Part shown: piece after piece, positions 58,062 through 64,000 of the stretch | Layout: each line of letters begins with the position of its first letter | Position numbering within the stretch: the stretch's first letter is position 1 | Source: JAWLBM01 sp041687675 | Lineage (GTDB): Bacteria > Pseudomonadota > Alphaproteobacteria > Rhizobiales > Pleomorphomonadaceae | Direction: 5' to 3' | Length of the DNA: 64,000 nt | NCBI GenBank assembly: GCA_041687675.1 | Contig: JAWLBM010000005.1 | Coordinates: forward strand, 99,638 to 163,637 | The notes under the pieces: model-generated | Database searches by the model: none | What the model was told of the DNA's origin: nothing | Seen by the model: only the letters and a program-made list of their open reading frames with translations | Program-made: the position numbers and the translations under genes

Positions 58062-58700
58062 ATGAGCTTCGTGCCCGATCTTCCCGTGCTCGCGGCCTAC
58101 ACCGCCGCGGCGGCGCTCCTCACGGTGACCCCGGGGCCGGACATGGCGCTCTACCTCGGCAAGACGCTGAGCGGCGGCCGGGCGGCGGGCTTTGCGTCCT
58201 TCCTCGGCACCGCGGCGGGGCTCGTGGTCCACGCCTGCCTCGCCTCGGTCGGCCTCGCCGCGCTGCTCGCCGCTTCGGCGACCGCCTTCCTCTGGCTGAA
58301 GATCGCGGGCGTCGCCTACCTCCTCTACCTCGCCCAGGACGCGGTGCGGCACGGCTCGGCCTTCGCCCTCGCCGAGGGCGGACCGGCCCGCGAGCCGCTC
58401 GGGCGGGTGTTCCTGAAGGGGCTGGCGATCAACATCCTCAACCCGAAGATCGTGGTGTTCTTCGTGACCTTCCTGCCGCAGTTTGTCGCCGCCGGCGACC
58501 CGGACGGGCAGGCGAAGCTGATGTTCCTGGGGCTCTGGTACGTGGTCGTGACCGCCCCGATCACGGTGGTGCTGATCCTCGCCGCCGCGCGCATCGCCGG
58601 GCTGGCGCGGAGCAGCCCGCGCATCCTGCGGCTGCTCGATTGGGTGTTCGCCGGGGTGATGGCGCTGTTTGCGGTGCGCCTCGCCCGGTCCTTCGCCTGA
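58062..58700 (+). CDS. LysE/RhtB-family amino acid exporter
   Basis: A 212-residue inner-membrane exporter. The N-terminal AAALLTVTPGPDMALYLGKTLSGGRAAGFASFLGTAAGLVVHA is the LysE/RhtB signature, and six helices are seen in all, with GLAINILNPKIVVFFVTFLPQFV in the middle. Members export amino acids or homoserine lactones; the substrate is not predictable. It ends three bases before the stop of the next, convergent gene. Confidence 0.92.
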   Translation: MSFVPDLPVLAAYTAAAALLTVTPGPDMALYLGKTLSGGRAAGFASFLGTAAGLVVHACLASVGLAALLAASATAFLWLKIAGVAYLLYLAQDAVRHGSAFALAEGGPAREPLGRVFLKGLAINILNPKIVVFFVTFLPQFVAAGDPDGQAKLMFLGLWYVVVTAPITVVLILAAARIAGLARSSPRILRLLDWVFAGVMALFAVRLARSFA

Positions 58701-58703
58701 CGC

Positions 58704-59165
58704 TCAGCCGTGGTCGGTCGCCGGCGGCGGGCCGAGCGGCTTCAGCCCGGCCATGCGGCCGGCGACCAGCCAGTAGACGAAGCCGGCGACGAAGCCGGCG
58801 GCGACGACCAGCGTCGCGTCCGCTGCGAAGGCGGCGTCGTTCTCCGCCAGCCGCTCCTGCATGCGGTCCAGCCGCACGGTGCCCATGAGGCCGAGGACCC
58901 CGCCGGCGCCCACGTGGACCACGAAGGAGCGGATCGAGAAGATCTCGGTGACGAGCACCAGCAACGTCCAGGGAAGGAAGGCGAGGCTGCCGAGCAGCGA
59001 CGCGGTGACGCCGCCATAGACCAGGAACTGCGCCCAGAACAGGGCGGATTCCTCCGGCGTCATCGGCTCGAGGCCGACCTTGGCGGCGAGGAGGAAGGCG
59101 GCGGCGGCGACGAGCGCCAGCAGGAAGCCGACGCCGGCCGCGAACAGCCGCCCGACCGCGCGCAT
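58704..59165 (-). CDS. Four-helix membrane protein
   Basis: A 153-residue protein with about four membrane helices (LFAAGVGFLLALVAAAAFLL; LFWAQFLVYGGVTASLLGSLAFLPWTLLVLVTEIFSI; FVVHVGAGGVLGLMGTV; LVVAAGFVAGFVYWLVAG). Its ATG at 59165 follows directly on the rlmN stop (TGATG), so it is the second gene of that unit. The function is unknown. Confidence 0.8.
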   Translation of the reverse strand: MRAVGRLFAAGVGFLLALVAAAAFLLAAKVGLEPMTPEESALFWAQFLVYGGVTASLLGSLAFLPWTLLVLVTEIFSIRSFVVHVGAGGVLGLMGTVRLDRMQERLAENDAAFAADATLVVAAGFVAGFVYWLVAGRMAGLKPLGPPPATDHG

Positions 59166-60421
59166 CAGTCCTCTCCGTGGCCGGCGACCATGGCGCGCAT
59201 GGCGAGATCCGCCTCGGAGAGATCCGCGAGCGACTCGCGGTCCTTCTTGCGCATGCGCTCGGTCTCCGACTTGAGCTGGCCGCAGGCGGCGAGGATGTCG
59301 CGGCCCCGCGGGGTGCGGATCGGCGAGGCGTAGCCGGCCTGGTTCACCACCTCGGCGAAGGCCTCGATGGTCTCCCAGCGGGAGCACTCGTAGGCCGAGC
59401 CCGGCCAGGGGTTGAACGGGATCAGGTTGATCTTCGCCGGGATGCCGCGCAGCAGCCGCACCAGTTCCCGCGCGTCGGCGGGGCTGTCGTTGACGCCCTT
59501 CAGCATCACGTACTCGAAGGTGATCCGCCGCGCGTTGGACAGGCCCGGGTAGGTCCGGCAGGCGTCGAGCAGGTCCTTCAGCGGGTACTTCCTGTTGAGC
59601 GGCACCAGTACGTCGCGCAGGTCGTCCCGCACCGCGTGGAGCGAGATCGCCAGCATGACGCCGATCTCCGCACCGGTGCGGGAGATGTTCGGCACCACGC
59701 CGGAGGTGGAGAGGGTGACGCGTCGCTTCGACAGCGACAGCCCGTCGCCGTCGGTGGCGATCAGCAGCGCCGACTTGACGTTGTCGAAATTGTAGAGCGG
59801 CTCGCCCATTCCCATCATCACGATGTTGGAGACGAGCCGGCCCTCCGACGGCACCATCGCCGCCCGGTCGGGCGAGGCGTCCGGGTAGTCGCCGAGCCGG
59901 TCGCGGGCGATGAGGACCTGGGCGAGGATCTCCTCCGAGGTGAGGTTGCGCACCAGCTTCTGCGTGCCGGTGTGGCAGAAGGAGCAGGTGAGCGTGCAGC
60001 CGACCTGGCTCGACACGCAGAGCGTGCCGCGCCCCTCCTCGGGAATGTAGACGGTCTCGATCTCCACCGGCCGGCCGGCGCCGCGCGGCGGGAACCTCAT
60101 CAGCCACTTGCGGGTGCCGTCGGAGGACACCTGCTCGGCGACGATCTCCGGGCGGGCCAGCGTGTAGGCGCCGTCGAGGACGCCGCGAAGGTCCTTGGCG
60201 ACGTTGGTCATGGCGTCGAAGGAGGTGGCGCCACGCACGTACATCCAGTGCCAGAGCTGCTGGACGCGCATCCTCCGCTGCCGCTCGGGCACGCCCACGG
60301 CGGCGAGCGCCGCGGCGAGGCCCTCCCGGTCGAGGCCGACCAGCGACGGCTTTTCGGGCGCGGCCGCGGGCCGCTGGGCGGGCGCCAGGGCGGCGCCGGT
60401 GGTGTCGAGGAGAAGGGTCAT
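59165..60421 (-). CDS. rlmN: 23S rRNA A2503 / tRNA A37 C2-methyltransferase
   Basis: A 418-residue radical-SAM methyltransferase that adds C2 methyl to A2503 of 23S rRNA (and A37 of some tRNAs). The radical-SAM cysteines are in CTLTCSFCHTG, GMGEPLYNFDNV is conserved, and the methyl-carrier cysteine region is YECSRWETIEAF. The N-terminal LSGQxxR-like element is ALAAVGVPERQRRMRVQQLWHWMYVRG. I chose the ATG at 60421; the frame extends upstream without support. It is followed by the four-helix membrane protein. Confidence 0.96.
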   Translation of the reverse strand: MTLLLDTTGAALAPAQRPAAAPEKPSLVGLDREGLAAALAAVGVPERQRRMRVQQLWHWMYVRGATSFDAMTNVAKDLRGVLDGAYTLARPEIVAEQVSSDGTRKWLMRFPPRGAGRPVEIETVYIPEEGRGTLCVSSQVGCTLTCSFCHTGTQKLVRNLTSEEILAQVLIARDRLGDYPDASPDRAAMVPSEGRLVSNIVMMGMGEPLYNFDNVKSALLIATDGDGLSLSKRRVTLSTSGVVPNISRTGAEIGVMLAISLHAVRDDLRDVLVPLNRKYPLKDLLDACRTYPGLSNARRITFEYVMLKGVNDSPADARELVRLLRGIPAKINLIPFNPWPGSAYECSRWETIEAFAEVVNQAGYASPIRTPRGRDILAACGQLKSETERMRKKDRESLADLSEADLAMRAMVAGHGED

Positions 60422-60568
60422 GATCGGGTTTGCGTCCGGCGACGGAGGCTTCAAAACGGAGCGAACGGCCGACGGGTCTGCCGTCGAGGCCGCTCGCAGT
60501 CCGCCTTCATATAGCAAAGCCGGGGCCGGAACCCAACCGTCCCGCCGAAATTGCCGGCGGGATGGCCG

Positions 60569-61078
60569 TCACTGGCACTCGGCGTCGATCTTGTTGATCG
60601 CCGCGGTGACGCCGGAGAGGGAGTAGGAGTCCGTCGTCACGGTGCCCCGGCGCGAGGTGCCGGTCACCACCATGTCGGAGCCGGCCTTCATCGCGCCGAC
60701 GAGGCGGGCCTCCTCGGCCGCGTTCTTCACCCAGGCGCCGTCGTCCTTGGTGAACATGGCGAAGCTGTCGTTGCCGATCTTCACCTCCGTCACCGAGCCC
60801 TCCTTGTAGGGATAGCCGGTGATCACGCTGACCTCGTTGCGCACGCCCTCCTTCGGGCGGTTGGTCACGAAGATGTAGACCGGGTCGCGGTTGACCCCGT
60901 TCGGCAGGGTCTGCGTCGGCTGCGTTACCGCGTAGCAGATCTTGGCGCCGTCCGAGACGTAGGCGTAGGCGCTCCACCTGTTGAACTGTCCGAGCGACGT
61001 CGTGGTCTGAGCGACCGCGGCAGACGTCGCGCAGGCGAGCACGGTAAGCGTCAGGCCGAGGGTGCGTCTCATCTTCAT
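60569..61078 (-). CDS. IalB-family secreted protein
   Basis: A 169-residue exported protein of the invasion-associated locus B (IalB) family, common in Hyphomicrobiales. The signal peptide is MKMRRTLGLTLTVLACATSAAVAQ. The mature part begins TTTSLGQFNRWSAYAYVSDGAKICYAVTQP, the family signature, and has one conserved cysteine there and one near the C-terminus (AECQ). In Bartonella the family name reflects an invasion phenotype; for free-living members the role is unknown. Confidence 0.87.
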   Translation of the reverse strand: MKMRRTLGLTLTVLACATSAAVAQTTTSLGQFNRWSAYAYVSDGAKICYAVTQPTQTLPNGVNRDPVYIFVTNRPKEGVRNEVSVITGYPYKEGSVTEVKIGNDSFAMFTKDDGAWVKNAAEEARLVGAMKAGSDMVVTGTSRRGTVTTDSYSLSGVTAAINKIDAECQ

Positions 61079-61453
61079 CGTTCACCTTGCATTCGAGTGG
61101 CGGGCAGCGGAGCGCGGCGCGACGCTTCACCCGGCGTCAAGATTCCCGCCGAGGCTACGGCGGTAGGGTTACCAAACGGTTTCCGGAAGATCCCGGCGTC
61201 CCCCTCAAACCTCGTCCGCTCGGATGGCCGGGCCGCGCGTGCGGATGGCGACCGGTCGGGGTTTGGTCTAAGGTTCGATTGTCGTGCGGAACGCTTTTCC
61301 GCAAATGGGGCGACAATTTGGCGTGCCTCCCGGTCGGTGCCGGCGGCCTCGGGCCGATGCCGGAAGAACCGGCATGGCGGGTGGCGCCATCCGCCGGAAG
61401 GCGGTAAGTACGGCAAGGCAGCCGGCGGCCGATGTGCCGGGGGACATCACGAC
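61079..61453. other. Intergenic region before the sigma factor gene
   Basis: 375 bp holding the upstream regions of the IalB gene (minus) and the sigma factor gene (plus). I see no RNA gene and no convincing protein. A sigma-factor-dependent promoter may lie here, but I cannot assign it. Confidence 0.35.
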
Positions 61454-62020
61454 GTGCCAGACAACGAAGAACTCGCCGACCTCGTCGACCTGGTCGCCCG
61501 GAACCGGGACCGGCAGGCGTTCATCCGGCTGTTCGACCACTATGCGCCGCGCATCAACGCCTACCTGCTCCGCATCGGCACCGACAACGGCGTTGCCGAG
61601 GAACTGGCCCAGGAGGTCATGGTGACCCTCTGGCGCAAGGCCGAGCTGTTCGACCGGCGCAAGTCCTCCGTCGGCACCTGGCTGTTCCGCATCGCGCGCA
61701 ATCGTCGCATCGACGCGATCCGCCGCGACCGCCTCGGCGACATCGACCAGAACGACCCGGTGTTCCAGCCGGCCGAGCCGGCCGAAGCCGACGAGACGCT
61801 GGACGCCCAGGTCCGCGAGGAGCGGATCCGCGCGGCCGTGGCCGCGTTGCCGGAGGAGCAGCGCGACCTGGTCCACCTCGCCTTCTTCAAGGGACTGACC
61901 CACAGCCAGATCGCCGAGGAGCGGGGCCTGCCCCTCGGCACGGTGAAGTCGCGCATCCGCCTCGCCTTCACCCGGCTGAGGCGGGTGCTGGAGGCGGACG
62001 CCCAGGTCGACGTCGACTGA
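61454..62020 (+). CDS. ECF-like RNA polymerase sigma factor
   Basis: A 188-residue sigma-70 family protein of extracytoplasmic-function type. Region 2 is AFIRLFDHYAPRINAYLLRIGTDNGVAEELAQEVMVTLWRKAELFDRRKSSVGTWLFRIARNRRIDAIRR; region 4 is VAALPEEQRDLVHLAFFKGLTHSQIAEERGLPLGTVKSRIRLAFTRLRRVL. I chose the GTG at 61454 (MPDNEELADLVDLVARNRDR). No anti-sigma gene follows: the next gene is on the other strand. Similar factors in photosynthetic and related alphaproteobacteria respond to oxidative stress through a ChrR-type anti-sigma, which is missing here. Confidence 0.88.
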   Translation: MPDNEELADLVDLVARNRDRQAFIRLFDHYAPRINAYLLRIGTDNGVAEELAQEVMVTLWRKAELFDRRKSSVGTWLFRIARNRRIDAIRRDRLGDIDQNDPVFQPAEPAEADETLDAQVREERIRAAVAALPEEQRDLVHLAFFKGLTHSQIAEERGLPLGTVKSRIRLAFTRLRRVLEADAQVDVD

Positions 62021-62021
62021 G

Positions 62022-62399
62022 TCAGACCGCCTGGGCGAGGTCGTCGTCGGCGATGGCCCGGCGGGCCGCCTGGCGATGCTTCTCGGTGATGTGGGTCCGC
62101 ATCATTGCGATCACCCCGGCGAGCACGGTGATGTCGTCGCCGAAGCCGATGCCGACCAGGAAGTCGGGCACGAAGTCGAACGGCACCACGAAGTAGGCGA
62201 GGGCGGCGATCAGCATCGCGCGCACCCGCGACGGCGTGTTCGGGTCCATTGCGCAGAAATAGGCGGCGACGACCTCGTCCATGAACGGGATCGTGCGGGC
62301 GGCCTTCTTCGCCACCTTCCAGAAATCCCGCCGCACCCGCCGCTCGCGGTCCTTCGGCGGGCCGATGATCTCCGGGTCGTCGAACTTTCGCCTGGTCAT
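62022..62399 (-). CDS. YkvA-type membrane protein (DUF1232)
   Basis: A 125-residue protein with the DUF1232 motif: SRVRAMLIAALAYFVVPFDFVPDFLVGIGFGDDITVLAGVIAMM. The short hydrophobic segments make it a membrane-associated protein of unknown function. GGAGGG precedes the ATG at 62399. It ends two bases after the sigma factor gene (convergent). Confidence 0.88.
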   Translation of the reverse strand: MTRRKFDDPEIIGPPKDRERRVRRDFWKVAKKAARTIPFMDEVVAAYFCAMDPNTPSRVRAMLIAALAYFVVPFDFVPDFLVGIGFGDDITVLAGVIAMMRTHITEKHRQAARRAIADDDLAQAV

Positions 62400-62596
62400 G
62401 GGGCCCTCCCTGGTCTCCGGCCGATATGGGAAGCGCCGGCCGGACGCGCAACTCCGGAGCAAATCCGCGCTCGGCCGGACGGTTCCCCGCTTGCGGCGTG
62501 CCGCCAAGCGGATATTGTGCCGCCCGACCCGCCGGCCGGCCCCGGCCGGCCCGTTTCGACCGCATGGCGGGGACGGGGCGTCCCCACGGAGATCCC

Positions 62597-63817
<1,221 letters not shown>

Positions 63818-63983
63818 AAACGGCGAGGGGCAGCCAGCGCCTGGCCGGGCGGAGCCTCGCGTCCTCCCGCCCGGTCGCCTGTCCCGCCGGCCGCGCCGGG
63901 GCGCCAGGGGAATCGCATTTGGAGAATGACTCTAGCGCTTTGAGGTGAGATGGATTCTGTCAGCGGTTCCGAAGGAGGGACCG

Positions 63984-64000
63984 ATGGCGTCGTTGATGAG
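63984..64000 (+). CDS. Possible start of a truncated gene
   Basis: An ATG at 63984 has GAAGGAGG nine bases upstream and reads MASLM before the window ends. The 160 bases before it lack a gene. The sequence just upstream (GAGATGGATTCTGTCAGCGG) is lower in GC and could be the end of an insertion sequence, but the window ends too soon to decide. Confidence 0.3.

Overview
The window is about 64 kb of very GC-rich, densely coded DNA. It looks like the chromosome of an alphaproteobacterium, probably of the order Hyphomicrobiales (Rhizobiales). The signs are the cobST cobaltochelatase genes beside a J-domain gene and bolA, a rpoH-carD-fdxA-hslR-helicase block, an IalB-family protein, a heme-copper oxidase with fused subunits I and III, and a tRNA-Arg(CCU) gene split by a group I intron, as described for Agrobacterium. 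No species can be named from sequence alone.

Layout. 1-5 kb: arginine and leucine biosynthesis (argC, leuD), a RidA protein, a DUF1223 secreted protein and htpG. 5.3-10.5 kb: a caa3-type cytochrome oxidase operon (subunit II with cytochrome c, fused subunit I-III, a small membrane protein, a tri-heme cytochrome c). 10.6-14.1 kb: a FUSC membrane protein, two outer-membrane proteins and a small ion channel. 14.3-20.9 kb: a complete second rotary ATPase of the N-ATPase type in the diagnostic order atpDCQRBEFAG, without a delta gene. 21.1-24.8 kb: a formate/nitrite-type transporter, two related coiled-coil proteins, a cupin and a DUF2254 membrane protein.

25.0-39.8 kb is an integrated genomic island. 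It is bounded by an 18-bp direct repeat equal to the 3' end of the tRNA-Arg(CCU) gene plus four flanking bases, and a tyrosine recombinase sits just inside the left end. Its left half is a replication and regulation module (integrase, two AlpA-type proteins, a ribbon-helix-helix protein with paired operators, a winged-helix protein, a DUF3987 primase-helicase and iteron-like repeats). Its right half is cargo, much of it decayed: a Cas3 C-terminal fragment joined to a two-repeat type I-C-like CRISPR relic, an orphan Tae4-like amidase, a frameshifted ATP-dependent DNA ligase, a peptidoglycan-binding protein, a GSCFA plus twin SGNH-like operon and a DNA methyltransferase remnant. The tRNA gene at the right boundary carries a 218-nt group I intron in its anticodon loop.

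40.3-63.8 kb returns to core genome: a nuclease-like protein and M48 protease, rpoH, carD, fdxA, an S4 protein, a SUV3-like helicase, DUF3108, rpmB, a queuosine precursor transporter, cobT/cobS, a J-domain protein, bolA, thpR, a LysE exporter, rlmN, an IalB protein, an ECF-like sigma factor, a DUF1232 protein and argG. The 542-bp gap after the helicase holds 11 GANTC (CcrM) sites in 155 bp with a CtrA-like TTAACCAT motif beside them, which no annotated gene explains.

Functional reading: the oxidase and the N-ATPase both act on membrane ion gradients. The N-ATPase neighbours (transporter, coiled-coil stress-type proteins, cupin) look like an accessory bioenergetic or stress module. The island next to it is a separate later insertion. 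No complete novel defence system is present. The points most worth following up are the GANTC cluster, the CRISPR/Cas3 junction, the intron-bearing tRNA used as an integration site, and the N-ATPase with its partner genes.
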